A stretch of 64,000 nt of DNA. It comes from CALJUZ01 sp003387805 (GTDB lineage Bacteria > Bacillota > Limnochordia > Limnochordales > ZCTH02-B6). The translations under genes were made by a program, and so were the position numbers. The stretch covers positions 24,235 through 88,234 of the forward strand of contig CALJUZ010000001.1 in the NCBI GenBank assembly GCA_937975235.1, read 5' to 3'. The notes below the pieces were generated by a model, which saw only the letters and a list, made by a program, of their open reading frames with translations, was not told the DNA's origin and did no database searches. Below are positions 1 through 8,381 of the stretch, piece by piece. The stretch's first letter is position 1. Each line of letters opens with the position of its first letter.

Positions 1-1411
1 AAAGCCGGCCCTTGCTGGTCGCGCCCGCCGCCGACGCCCGCGGCAGCTGCTCGATGGTGCGCAGCGTCGCGGTGCGGGCCGCCCAGTGGGCCTCCCTGGC
101 TCGTGCCTGCAGCGCCGTGAGGGTGTCGGCCTGCACCGCCTCCAGCCACGCGGGGTCGGCCTCCACGGCCTCGGCCGGCTTGGCCGCCGGGGCGGGCTGC
201 TCCTCGGCCGCAGCCTTTTGCCGGCCGGCGGCCGGGCCGGCCGCCCCTTCGTCGGCGCCTGCGGCGCCGTCGGCGGGCGGGGTCGCCGCGGCTGCTTTCC
301 CGCTCGCGGGGTCTTGGGCGCCGGCTTTGGCGGCGGCGCCCGGGGGCTTGGCCCGCGCGGCGCCTTTGTCGGCGGCCGCCTGCTCGTCCGCCGCGGTCTT
401 CGCGGAGGCGGCGGCTTCCGGAGTGCCTTTCGCCCGGGAAGCCTCCCGGGCGTCGGCGGCTTTCGCCGCCGGAGCGGCCTTCGCATCCTTCTTGCCGCCG
501 GAGCCGTTCTTATGGGCGCTGCGGGACCCGTCGCCGGCCGCGGCCGCCTCCAGGGTGGCCGCCACCGGCGCGGGCACGTCCACCGGCTGGGCCTGGAACG
601 CGCCCGTCGTCACCGCCGGCCGGCCGCGCCGCACGCCGCCCCGGCCGTTGCGGGCCCGCCGCGGAACGCGCCCGTACCAGCCCGCGGCTTCCGCGCCGGG
701 CTGCGGGAAAAACGGCGGGTACTGCTCCGGCAGCGCGTTGCCTTTCAGCTCGTTGCAGGAACGGTGGGCCAGCTGGACGTTGGCCAAAGCGTCCGGCCCG
801 CCCTGGCTGACGGGGATGACGTGGTCCTGCGTCGCTTCCTCCAGCGAGGCGATGGGCCCGCCGCACAAGCCGCACACCAGCTCCAGGCCGCGCACGTGCA
901 CCAGGATGCGCTTGCGGGCTTCGCCGTGGGGAATGACCCAGTGCCCGCTAGGGTGGGCGTTCAGGTAGCCGCGCTCCAGCGCCTGCTGAATTTCCTCGGG
1001 CGTCATGAGGCCCTCGATGAGGCGCAGGGTGGAATGGTACACCATGACGGCGTCGTCCCACCACGGCAGCGTGCCCGGCAGCGTGCGCTTGTTCAGCGTT
1101 ACCCAGCGGGCCGCCAGGCGGGACGTCCCGCGGGGCAGCGTGCCCGGATGAATTTTAGCTAAATAACCGATGAGGGCGTGGCGCCGGGCGGCCGGCGGCT
1201 CGTCTTTGCCCAGCCACGCCTCGCAGCCCTGCATCTCGCCCACGGCCAGCACGTCGCTGACCCAGGTGAGGTCGCCGGCTTCGTTGCGGAGAAATATCGT
1301 ATCGCCCACGTTCAGGCCTTTGCCCGGCGGCACCAGCAGCACCCGCTGCTGATCCGCCACGGGCACGGACGTGGCGAAAAATGTCGAGTCCAAAAGGACG
1401 TGTACGCTCAA
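1..1411 (-). CDS. HNH endonuclease domain protein with long Ala/Lys/Pro-rich tail (C-terminus cut by window edge)
   Basis: Reads from a TTG start at 1411 (GGAGG about 10 nt upstream) for 470 codons and runs off the left edge. Residues about 180-220 hold an HNH nuclease core: CGLC (C180, C183), DHVIP (D196, H197), then an Asn, H216 and SCN (C219, N220). The HNH fold cleaves DNA with one metal ion. Residues about 25-60 have a beta-rich pattern with GDTIFLR and a repeated VxG-type strand, which resembles PUA/ASCH-like modules; that is inference. From about residue 260 to the edge the protein is low complexity (Ala, Lys, Pro, Glu). The start is divergent from fumC. It may be a stand-alone HNH enzyme or a restriction-like protein; the substrate is unknown. 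HNH call firm, role open. Confidence 0.8.
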   Translation of the reverse strand, partial: MSVHVLLDSTFFATSVPVADQQRVLLVPPGKGLNVGDTIFLRNEAGDLTWVSDVLAVGEMQGCEAWLGKDEPPAARRHALIGYLAKIHPGTLPRGTSRLAARWVTLNKRTLPGTLPWWDDAVMVYHSTLRLIEGLMTPEEIQQALERGYLNAHPSGHWVIPHGEARKRILVHVRGLELVCGLCGGPIASLEEATQDHVIPVSQGGPDALANVQLAHRSCNELKGNALPEQYPPFFPQPGAEAAGWYGRVPRRARNGRGGVRRGRPAVTTGAFQAQPVDVPAPVAATLEAAAAGDGSRSAHKNGSGGKKDAKAAPAAKAADAREASRAKGTPEAAASAKTAADEQAAADKGAARAKPPGAAAKAGAQDPASGKAAAATPPADGAAGADEGAAGPAAGRQKAAAEEQPAPAAKPAEAVEADPAWLEAVQADTLTALQARAREAHWAARTATLRTIEQLPRASAAGATSKGRL

Positions 1412-1465
1412 ACTGAAAAGGCCTCCCTCGGGTGCGGCCGAGAATGCACGCACTGCACCCCGTCT

Positions 1466-1471
1466 ATTATA
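1466..1471 (-). promoter_or_regulatory. -10 element (TATAAT) for the HNH gene
   Basis: A perfect TATAAT on the minus strand lies 55 nt upstream of the HNH start codon. No convincing -35 box is seen at 16-18 bp. It is placed sensibly in the divergent HNH/fumC spacer. Confidence 0.45.
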
Positions 1472-1528
1472 CAGGATAGTTTCGAAAGATCCCAGGGAAT
1501 GGTGACCATGCCCTTTTCGCCCGGCTCA

Positions 1529-1537
1529 TGGTACAAT
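1529..1537 (+). promoter_or_regulatory. Extended -10 promoter (TGGTACAAT) for fumC
   Basis: TG-n-TACAAT is an extended -10 element about 145 nt ahead of the fumC start. There is no clear -35 box, as expected for extended -10 promoters. The same TGGTA core recurs at other promoters in this window. Confidence 0.5.
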
Positions 1538-1681
1538 GCGGTTGGTGTGCCCGCGGCCGGGGAGCAGGCCGCCGTCTCGGGCGGTTTAGGATAGAGGCGC
1601 AACGTGAAGGATGGACCGACGGATTTAGAGAAGAGACGTCGTTTGGACTCGTCTCTCGAATTCCCTGGAGGTGTACGAGCG

Positions 1682-3073
1682 TTGTCGGTACGTATCGAGA
1701 AGGACTCGATGGGTGAAGTGCGCGTTCCCGCCCACGCCTACTACGGGGCGCAGACGCAGCGGGCCGTGGACAACTTCCAGATCAGCGGGCTGCGCATGCC
1801 GCGGGAGTTCATCCGCGCGCTGGGCATCGTCAAGTGGGCGGCGGCCCGGTCCAACGAATCGCTGGGCCTGCTGGACCCCAAGCTCTCCGCGGCCATTCAG
1901 CAGGCGGCCGACGAAGTCATCGAGGGCCAATGGGACGATCACTTTCCGGTTGACATCTTCCAAACCGGCTCCGGCACGTCGACGAATATGAACACCAACG
2001 AGGTCATCGCCAACCGGGCCATTGAAATCTTGGGCGGGACCATCGGCAGCAAGAGCCCGGTGCACCCCAACGACCACGTCAACCGGGGTCAGTCCAGCAA
2101 CGACGTCATTCCCACCGCGCTGCACGTGGGCATCATGGAGGTCATCGACAACCTGACCTTGCCGGCGCTGGAACAGCTGCACGCCTCTTTGGCCAAGAAG
2201 GCGGAAGAGTTCCACCACGTGCTCAAGATCGGGCGCACGCACCTGCAGGACGCGACGCCCATCCGCCTGGGCCAGGAGTTCTCCGGCTATGCCCGCCAGA
2301 TCGAGCTGGGCATCGAGCGCGTCAAGGCGGCGCGGGCCGGGATGCTGGAGCTGGCGCTAGGCGGCACCGCGGTGGGCACCGGCATCAACACGCACCCCGA
2401 GTTCGCCCGGCGGGCCATCAAGGAGATTGCCGAGCGCACGGGCATCCCGTTCGTGGAGGCGGTCAACCACTTCGAGGCCCAGGCCAACCAGGACTCCATG
2501 GTGTTCATGAGCGGCGCCCTGCGCACCGTCGCCACGTCCATGATGAAGATCGCCAACGACATCCGCTGGCTGGGCTCGGGCCCGCGCGCGGGCATCGGCG
2601 AGCTGAAGATCCCGTCGCTGCAGCCCGGGTCGTCCATCATGCCGGGCAAAGTGAACCCGGTCATCCCGGAAGTGGTCGTGCAGGTGGCCGCGCAGGTGAC
2701 GGGCAACGACGCGGCGGTCAACATCGGCGGCCAGTGGGGACAGCTGGAACTTAACACGATGCTGCCGATGATGGGGTATAATTTGTTGCAGTCGGCCAAA
2801 CTGGTCGGCACCGCGGCCAAGGCGTTCGCGGAAAAGACCATCGACGGCCTGGAGGCGGACGAGGAGCGGTGCGCGGCGCTCATCGAAGGCAGCCTGGCGC
2901 TGGTGACGCCGCTGGCCACCCGCATCGGCTACGACAAGGCCGCGGCCATCGCGTACGAGGCGTACAACACGGGCCGCACGGTGCGGGAAGTGGCCATGGA
3001 GCAAGGCGTGCTGCCGGAGGACGAGCTCGCGCGCATTCTCGATCCGGCCGCCATGGTCGAGCCGAAAGGATGA
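1682..3073 (+). CDS. fumC: Class II fumarate hydratase
   Basis: Interconverts fumarate and L-malate in the TCA cycle without an iron-sulfur cluster; cytosolic tetramer. The 463-residue length is normal for FumC. The superfamily signature GSSIMPGKVNP is at residues 316-326, and the substrate-binding GSGTSTNMNTNEV and the GRTHLQDATP loop are present. I start at TTG 1682 because GGAGGT (1667-1672) is 9 nt upstream; the longer reading frame from 1604 adds 26 residues with no family match. A small unknown gene follows 6 nt after the stop, so they are probably cotranscribed. The GSGTSTNMN loop separates it from aspartase and argininosuccinate lyase relatives. Confidence 0.96.
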   Translation: MSVRIEKDSMGEVRVPAHAYYGAQTQRAVDNFQISGLRMPREFIRALGIVKWAAARSNESLGLLDPKLSAAIQQAADEVIEGQWDDHFPVDIFQTGSGTSTNMNTNEVIANRAIEILGGTIGSKSPVHPNDHVNRGQSSNDVIPTALHVGIMEVIDNLTLPALEQLHASLAKKAEEFHHVLKIGRTHLQDATPIRLGQEFSGYARQIELGIERVKAARAGMLELALGGTAVGTGINTHPEFARRAIKEIAERTGIPFVEAVNHFEAQANQDSMVFMSGALRTVATSMMKIANDIRWLGSGPRAGIGELKIPSLQPGSSIMPGKVNPVIPEVVVQVAAQVTGNDAAVNIGGQWGQLELNTMLPMMGYNLLQSAKLVGTAAKAFAEKTIDGLEADEERCAALIEGSLALVTPLATRIGYDKAAAIAYEAYNTGRTVREVAMEQGVLPEDELARILDPAAMVEPKG

Positions 3074-3079
3074 TGACTT

Positions 3080-3415
3080 TTGGATTACGCGGCCAAGCGT
3101 TCGCACGTCATCGGCGTCCTGGACGCGGTCCGGCGGAAGACCAATGATCCGGTCTACGCCAAAGCGCTGCAGCGCGTGACGTCCATCGCGGTCTGGGTCG
3201 TGGACCAGAACCGGTACAAGCCGGAAGTGTCGGCCCGTCAAATGCTGGAGCAGGTCCTGCACGAGATCGACTTGTACCGGCAAAAAATGTTCATCGACGG
3301 CTTCGGCGACGCCGGGTTCCATGACGCCGTGGTGCGGGCCAAGGAACTGGTCATCGACGCGTTCCAAGAGCTCATCGACAAGGAAGAAGAAGCGGCCGAG
3401 AAGGCGTCGGTGTAA
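3080..3415 (+). CDS. Hypothetical all-helical protein, 111 aa
   Basis: Not recognised. A TTG start has AAAGGA 9 nt upstream and lies 6 nt after the fumC stop, so it is probably in the fumC operon. The sequence is predicted mostly helical and soluble, with no Cys, no signal peptide and no membrane segment. It ends in a charged Glu/Lys stretch (DKEEEAAEKA). The spacing and codon use look like a real gene. No function can be assigned. Confidence 0.7.
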   Translation: MDYAAKRSHVIGVLDAVRRKTNDPVYAKALQRVTSIAVWVVDQNRYKPEVSARQMLEQVLHEIDLYRQKMFIDGFGDAGFHDAVVRAKELVIDAFQELIDKEEEAAEKASV

Positions 3416-3462
3416 GGCGGTCGGCACCGCCCAAACCATCCATGTTTCAGACCATGTCGTCG

Positions 3463-3518
3463 CGCAGGGCCCTCGCGGATCTTTCCGGGCGCGGCCGCGC
3501 CGGCCGCGGGGCCCTGCG
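3463..3518. repeat. 10-bp perfect inverted repeat between two small genes
   Basis: CGCAGGGCCC (3463-3472) and GGGCCCTGCG (3509-3518) are perfect inverted copies with a 36-nt GC-rich centre whose edges (CGCGG/CCGCG) can extend the stem. No U-run follows, so it is not a classical intrinsic terminator. It may be an RNA hairpin or terminator-like structure behind the fumC transcript. Confidence 0.6.
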
Positions 3519-3574
3519 GCGGCGTCTTTGGTGTCTTTCCTGAGTTTAGAACAGTATTGCGGGGGGGTATGTGT

Positions 3575-3826
3575 GTGAAGGTGCAGATTCCCGGCCGGCC
3601 GCAGCTGCTGGGCAATACGCCGGAGGAAATCCTTGAAGGGCTGATGGAGCTGGGTTTCATGGACCCGCCGTCGTCGTCGCCCGAAAGCTACGTGGAGCAT
3701 CTGGCCGGCCAGCTGTCGTCCCGTTTCGGCGTCGAGGTGGACCGGGACGGCGACCTGGCCGACCGGGCCGAGGCCGTCATCTACGCGCTGGCGTCGGTGG
3801 GCCAGCTGGACGTGCTGGAAGACTGA
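3575..3826 (+). CDS. Hypothetical small acidic protein, 83 aa
   Basis: Not recognised. I place the start at GTG 3575, 7 nt after a G-rich Shine-Dalgarno stretch; ATG 3569 or TTG 3557 are possible. The chain begins KVQIPGRPQLLGNTPEEI and ends in an acidic DVLED. It has no membrane segment, no Cys and no known motif. It is followed by a good intrinsic terminator, which supports it as the last gene of this transcription unit. Start position is uncertain. Confidence 0.65.
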   Translation: MKVQIPGRPQLLGNTPEEILEGLMELGFMDPPSSSPESYVEHLAGQLSSRFGVEVDRDGDLADRAEAVIYALASVGQLDVLED

Positions 3827-3848
3827 CGGTTCCGCGCATTGGCCTCTA

Positions 3849-3901
3849 GGCCATGGACGCGCTGACCGCTGCGCGGCGGTCAGGCGGCCATGGTCTTTTT
3901 T
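3849..3901 (+). terminator. Rho-independent terminator
   Basis: CTGACCGC...GCGGTCAG forms the inner stem and a flanking CCATGG pair the outer stem, followed by TCTTTTTT (3894-3901). It ends the transcript of the small gene at 3575-3826. Confidence 0.75.
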
Positions 3902-4003
3902 GTGTCGGAGCTTCCGGCTCGGTCCGGCGCGGCCGCCGGGCGCGGCCGGCCCGGTTTTGCCGGCCCGGCGCAGGGACCGGGGGGCGCCACGGCGAAAACA
4001 GCT

Positions 4004-4017
4004 CAAACGGATGTTTG
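4004..4017. promoter_or_regulatory. LexA/SOS-box-like palindrome ahead of the repair operon
   Basis: CAAACGGATGTTTG is a perfect 5-bp inverted repeat with a 4-nt centre. It differs from the Firmicute LexA consensus CGAAC-N4-GTTCG at one symmetric position per arm. It lies 20 nt before the start of the SbcD-like gene. LexA control of the repair operon is inference. Confidence 0.3.
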
Positions 4018-4037
4018 CTTCGTCGGAGGCGCAGGCG

Positions 4038-5219
4038 GTGTCGGAAACGCTGCGAATACTGCACTTGGCCGATTTGCATTTGGGCTGGAAACCGCATTTT
4101 CTCGGCCCGCTGGCGGAGGAGCGGCAGCGGGAGCGCGACGGCTTGCTGCGGCGGGCCGTCGATTTCGTGCTGCAGGAGCGGGCGGCGGACATGGTGGTCA
4201 TCGCGGGCGACCTCTTCGAAACGCACACGCCGCCGTCGGGGCTGGTTGAGTCGGTCATCAGCGACCTGCAGCGCCTGGAGGCCGCGGGCGTTCCCGTGGT
4301 GACGGTGCCGGGCAACCACGACGAAATTACGTACGCCGACTCGGTGTACCGCGTCCACGGCGGGCGCTGGCCGGGCGTGCTGGTGCAAAATCCCATGCCC
4401 GAACACGTCGGCACCATCACGGTCAAGGGCGTCCCCGTGCACGTCTACGGCTTGGCGTACACGGGCGGGCTCACCCGCACGCGGCCGCCCATTGCCGAGT
4501 TTCCCCGCCTGGATCGGGACGGCGTCCACCTGGCCGTCTTCCACGGCTCCCTGGACTGGGACGCGGGCGACCGCAGCCTGCCGCTCATGTCACCCGCGCT
4601 GGCCGCCGCGGGCTACGACTACATCGCCCTCGGCCACATCCACCGGCCGGGCGAGAAAAAGGTGGGTCCCGGTCTGGCGGTGTACCCGGGCATGGTGGAG
4701 GGCAAGGGCTTCAGCGACCCGGGCACGGGCCGGTTTACCATCGTCGTCCTGCGCGTCGGACGGGAAGGGCCGCGCGTGCGGGCCGAGGGCGCCGAAGTGG
4801 TGCACGTCGCGGCGGGCGTGCGCCCGGTGCGGACCGTCGAGGTAGACGTGACCCCGCTGAAGGACCTGGATGCGCTGGAGCCGTCGATTCGCGAGGCGGC
4901 CGGGGCCGCCGGCGAGAGCGCGGCGGGCCCCGGCCCCATCGTGCAGGTGCGGCTGGTGGGCGCGGCGCCGGGCTTTATCGACGTGGAGGCGCTGACGGCC
5001 CGGCTGGCGGCCGGCTTCTACTTCCTGGAGATCATCGACGACACGGCCGCCTTCGACGACGCCGTCATCGAGCGGCTGGCTCTGGAGCCGACGGTCCGGG
5101 GCGAGTTCGTCCGCCGCATGAGGGCCCTCATGGACGACGCCGAGGACGAGGCCGCCCGCGAGCTGGCGGCTCGCGCGCTGCGCCGCGGCCTGGCGGCCCT
5201 GGGGGGGATGGCCCCGTGA
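4038..5219 (+). CDS. SbcD/YhaO-like metallophosphoesterase (DNA repair nuclease subunit)
   Basis: Calcineurin-type phosphoesterase of the Mre11/SbcD/YhaO family, expected to be the nuclease partner of the SbcC-like ATPase next door. Metal-binding motifs are in order: DLH (D12, H14), GD (57-58), GNHD (92-95), FHGS (about 169) and GHIH (about 204). Length is 393 aa. GTG 4038 is chosen because GGAGG sits 8 nt upstream; the frame is open back to 3900 but the extra residues are not family-like. The last 4 nt overlap the next gene (GTGA), so translation is coupled. It could be called YhaO rather than SbcD, since the partner has membrane segments like YhaN. Confidence 0.88.
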   Translation: MSETLRILHLADLHLGWKPHFLGPLAEERQRERDGLLRRAVDFVLQERAADMVVIAGDLFETHTPPSGLVESVISDLQRLEAAGVPVVTVPGNHDEITYADSVYRVHGGRWPGVLVQNPMPEHVGTITVKGVPVHVYGLAYTGGLTRTRPPIAEFPRLDRDGVHLAVFHGSLDWDAGDRSLPLMSPALAAAGYDYIALGHIHRPGEKKVGPGLAVYPGMVEGKGFSDPGTGRFTIVVLRVGREGPRVRAEGAEVVHVAAGVRPVRTVEVDVTPLKDLDALEPSIREAAGAAGESAAGPGPIVQVRLVGAAPGFIDVEALTARLAAGFYFLEIIDDTAAFDDAVIERLALEPTVRGEFVRRMRALMDDAEDEAARELAARALRRGLAALGGMAP

Positions 5220-8200
5220 GCGTCGCGTGGCGCCGCCTGACGCTGGCGGGCTTCGGCCGCTTCGAAAACGAGGTGGAAGTGCAGTTCGGCCCCGGCGCCA
5301 ACGTGCTTGTCGCCCCCAACGAATCCGGCAAGTCGACGCTGGCCGCGGGCCTGACGGCGGTCTTGTTCGGCCTGCCCGCCACGGCCAATCCGGACGAGTT
5401 CAGCCAGGCCCGCTGGCGCAACTGGAACGAGCCGCCGCGCTTTGAGGGCACGCTGGAGTTTTCCGCGGGCGGGGAAGTGTACCGCATCCGGCGGCGCTTC
5501 GACACCCACGCGGTCACCGTCTCCCGCCGGACCGACGGCGGCTGGGAGGACGTGGTGACCGGCGAGCACAATCCGCGGGCCCGCCGTCCCAACGCCGAGT
5601 ACGAGTCGTTTCTGCGCCGCACCGTCGGCGTCGCGAGCCGGGATTTGTTCACGGCCACCTTCGCCTTCACGCAGCCGCTGCCCGGCGCGGCCCGGCTGGA
5701 CGAGCACGTGCAGGAGCTTCTGACGGGCGCGGGCGCGGCCCAGTTCAGCCGGGCGCTGGACGCGCTGGTCAGCGAAGGGCGCCGGCTGACCAAGTTCACG
5801 AAGAGCGCGGGCCTGAGTCCCCGCGACGCCGTCAACGACGGCGAGCTGGAGAAGGTGCAGGCCCGCATCGACGCGCTGCGGGAAGCTCTGGAGGCCAGCC
5901 GGGCGGCGGTGGACCGGAGTCAGGCCCTTCAGGAGGACATCAGCCGCGCCCAGGCCGAGCTGGCCGCGGTCCGCCGGGAGCTGGAGCAGGTAGAGGAGCA
6001 AGTCGAGGCCTGGACCCGGTGGCAGCAGCTGCGGGACCAACAGCGGGCCGCCCTGCAGCAGCAGGCGCAGCTGCAGCGGGCGTGGGACACGTACCGCTCG
6101 CTGGAGGAGGAGCTGAAGTCCCGGCGCCGGGCGCTGCAGGAGGAGTTTCCCGACCTTCTGGGCGCGCCGGAGGGCACCGGGCAGAGGCTGGAAGAGCTGG
6201 AGCAGCTGCAGTCCGCCGCGGAGGCTCTGCGCCGCCAGCTGGCCGCGGAGCTGACCACCCTCAGGCGACGGGCCGGCGAGCTGCTGGCCGAATGGCGGCA
6301 GTTCGCGGCGGAGCGGGAGCGCTGGTGGGCCCTGCGGGACCGGCTCCGCACCGAGTTCGCGCCTTTTGAGGAAGCCGGGGAGGAGGCCCGGGGCTTCTAC
6401 GCTTCCTACCGCGCCGCGAAGGCCGCGTTGGAGCTGCAGGCGGAGCAGGTGCGGGCGGAGCTGCAAAGGCGGGAGGAGGCGCGAGCCGCCCTGGCCCGGG
6501 AGCGGGCCCGTTTCGCCGAAGCCTACGGCGATCTGGACGAGCTGGGCGACGACGCGGCGGCCGCCGCCGAGGAGCGCGCGCAGCTGCTGGAGGAGCGGGA
6601 GCGGCTGGTCCCGGCGCTGGACGCCGCGCGCCGGAAACGTCAAACCGAGCGCCGGCGTGACATGGCTCTCCGAGCCGCGGCGGCCGTCCTGGGCGCCGCC
6701 CTGGCGGCGCTGGCGCCTCTTGCCGACCCGATGCCCGTTTGGCTGCTGGTCACGGGCTTGTCCCTGGCGGTCCTGGGCGCCGTGGGCCTCCTGCAAACGG
6801 CCCGGGCGCCGGTTTCGACGCCCGAAATCGAGGAGCTGACGGCGCGTCTGCAGGCGGTGGACGACGCGCTGGCGGCTGAAACCCGGCTCGGTTCATACAC
6901 CGGCCTCGGCATCCCCGACCTCCGCGCGCTGCGGGAACGTCTGCTGGCGCGGCGGCAGGCCGCCGCGGCGGTGGCCGAGCGCGAAGCCGCGGCGCCCCCG
7001 TCGGACCAGGAGCTGCCGGCACGGCTGGAACGGGCCGAGGCGGAGCTGCAGCGGTTTCTCGACTTGACGGCGCCGGGCCGCGAACGGTTCGGTGACGGCG
7101 TCGAGAGGGCCTATGAGCAATGGGCGGCGCTGCGGGAGGAGGAGAGGCGGACGCGGCTGGAGCTGCTGTCCTTCAGCCGCCGCCATTTCGGCGTGGAGAG
7201 CGTCACGCCTGAAAGCGCGCCGGTGGACGGGCTGGCCGCGGAAGGCATTCCGGGAGCGTGGCGGGCCCTGGCCCGCATGCTGGAGGACGCGGGCGCGGCG
7301 CCGCCGCGGGACGTGGGCCGGCTGGTGGCCGCCGTCGCGGAGCTGGACGACGAGCACGTGGCCAAGGCCGCCGCGGCCCGCTTCGAGGTGAGCCCCGAAG
7401 CGGAAGGCCTGACCCGGCGCACGGCCGAACTGGCCGCGCGGCTGGAGCCCGTGCTGCGGGCGGCCGGCGGCGACGTGGGCGGCGCCCGCCGCCGCTGGGC
7501 CGAATACGTGCGGCGCGCCGCCGCGGCCGATATGGTGGAGAAGGAGCTGCGGGGCGTTTTGGCCGGCCAGGGCGCCCAATCCGACGAGGAACTGCACGCC
7601 CGCGCGCTGGCCGCGGCCAACGAGGCCCTCGATGCCCGCCGCCGGCTGGCCGAGCTGGCGGAACGGCACGTGGGGCTGCCGGCGCCCGACGATGACACGG
7701 CGCCGGCGGAAGTCCGGGCCGCCATCCACCGGCTCGCCGCCCGCCGCGACGAGCTGCAGCGGCGGAAACAAGACACGGAGGAGCGGCTCTTTCAGCTGCG
7801 GGAACAGCTGGCCGACGTGGCGGGCCGCACCGTCATCAACGTGGCCGAGGCCGAGCTGGAGCTGGAAGAGCTGGAGAAGGAACGGGCCCGCCTGGCGCGG
7901 GAGGTGGACGTGGTGGCCTTGGCCTACCGGGAGCTGCGCCACGCGGCCGACGCGTTTCGCAGCGCCCATCGCGACCGGCTGGCCCGGCGGGCCGGCGAGT
8001 ACTGGCGGCGTTTCACGGGCCGCGACCGCCGAATCGTGCTGGACGAAAACTTCGGCGTGCAGGTGCAGGATCCGGACGGTCCCCGGCACGGGGTGAGCCA
8101 GCTGAGCCAGGGCGCCCGGGATCAGCTGTATTTGGCCCTGCGGCTGGCCATCGCGGATCTGGTGGCCGACGACGTCGCGCTGCCGCTGCTGCTGGACGAC

Positions 8201-8344
8201 CCGTTCGTCAACTGCGACGACCGGCGCCTGGCCCGCATCCGGGAGGCGCTGACGGCGCTGGAAGGGACGCGGCAGATCATTCTTTTCAGCCACCGGGACG
8301 TGTTTGCCGGCTGGGGAACGCCGGTGGCGCCGGCGCATGACTAA
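5216..8344 (+). CDS. SbcC/YhaN-like SMC-type ATPase with central membrane segments
   Basis: Large coiled-coil ATPase that partners the SbcD-like nuclease. Walker A is APNESGKST (33-41). The ABC signature region LSQGARDQ starts near residue 961 and Walker B LLLDDPF near 994, so the split ATPase head is complete. The middle is long Glu/Arg/Leu-rich coiled coil, interrupted by a hydrophobic block (about 483-527) that can form two membrane helices. That block and the 1042-aa length fit the YhaN group better than classical SbcC, whose coil has a CxxC zinc hook; I see none here. GTG start, 4-nt overlap with the gene before. Confidence 0.87.
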   Translation: MSVAWRRLTLAGFGRFENEVEVQFGPGANVLVAPNESGKSTLAAGLTAVLFGLPATANPDEFSQARWRNWNEPPRFEGTLEFSAGGEVYRIRRRFDTHAVTVSRRTDGGWEDVVTGEHNPRARRPNAEYESFLRRTVGVASRDLFTATFAFTQPLPGAARLDEHVQELLTGAGAAQFSRALDALVSEGRRLTKFTKSAGLSPRDAVNDGELEKVQARIDALREALEASRAAVDRSQALQEDISRAQAELAAVRRELEQVEEQVEAWTRWQQLRDQQRAALQQQAQLQRAWDTYRSLEEELKSRRRALQEEFPDLLGAPEGTGQRLEELEQLQSAAEALRRQLAAELTTLRRRAGELLAEWRQFAAERERWWALRDRLRTEFAPFEEAGEEARGFYASYRAAKAALELQAEQVRAELQRREEARAALARERARFAEAYGDLDELGDDAAAAAEERAQLLEERERLVPALDAARRKRQTERRRDMALRAAAAVLGAALAALAPLADPMPVWLLVTGLSLAVLGAVGLLQTARAPVSTPEIEELTARLQAVDDALAAETRLGSYTGLGIPDLRALRERLLARRQAAAAVAEREAAAPPSDQELPARLERAEAELQRFLDLTAPGRERFGDGVERAYEQWAALREEERRTRLELLSFSRRHFGVESVTPESAPVDGLAAEGIPGAWRALARMLEDAGAAPPRDVGRLVAAVAELDDEHVAKAAAARFEVSPEAEGLTRRTAELAARLEPVLRAAGGDVGGARRRWAEYVRRAAAADMVEKELRGVLAGQGAQSDEELHARALAAANEALDARRRLAELAERHVGLPAPDDDTAPAEVRAAIHRLAARRDELQRRKQDTEERLFQLREQLADVAGRTVINVAEAELELEELEKERARLAREVDVVALAYRELRHAADAFRSAHRDRLARRAGEYWRRFTGRDRRIVLDENFGVQVQDPDGPRHGVSQLSQGARDQLYLALRLAIADLVADDVALPLLLDDPFVNCDDRRLARIREALTALEGTRQIILFSHRDVFAGWGTPVAPAHD

Positions 8345-8381
8345 GCCGCAAGAGGAGAGCGGCAGGCAGGGAGGGGCGCGG

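Noticed and set aside
12..1162. Two long plus-strand open frames at the left edge
   Set aside because: They are shadows of the minus-strand HNH gene, whose reading frame gives clear HNH motifs.
2357..4426. 689-codon minus-strand frame
   Set aside because: Crosses fumC, two small genes and a terminator in antisense; no motif and no ribosome-binding site.
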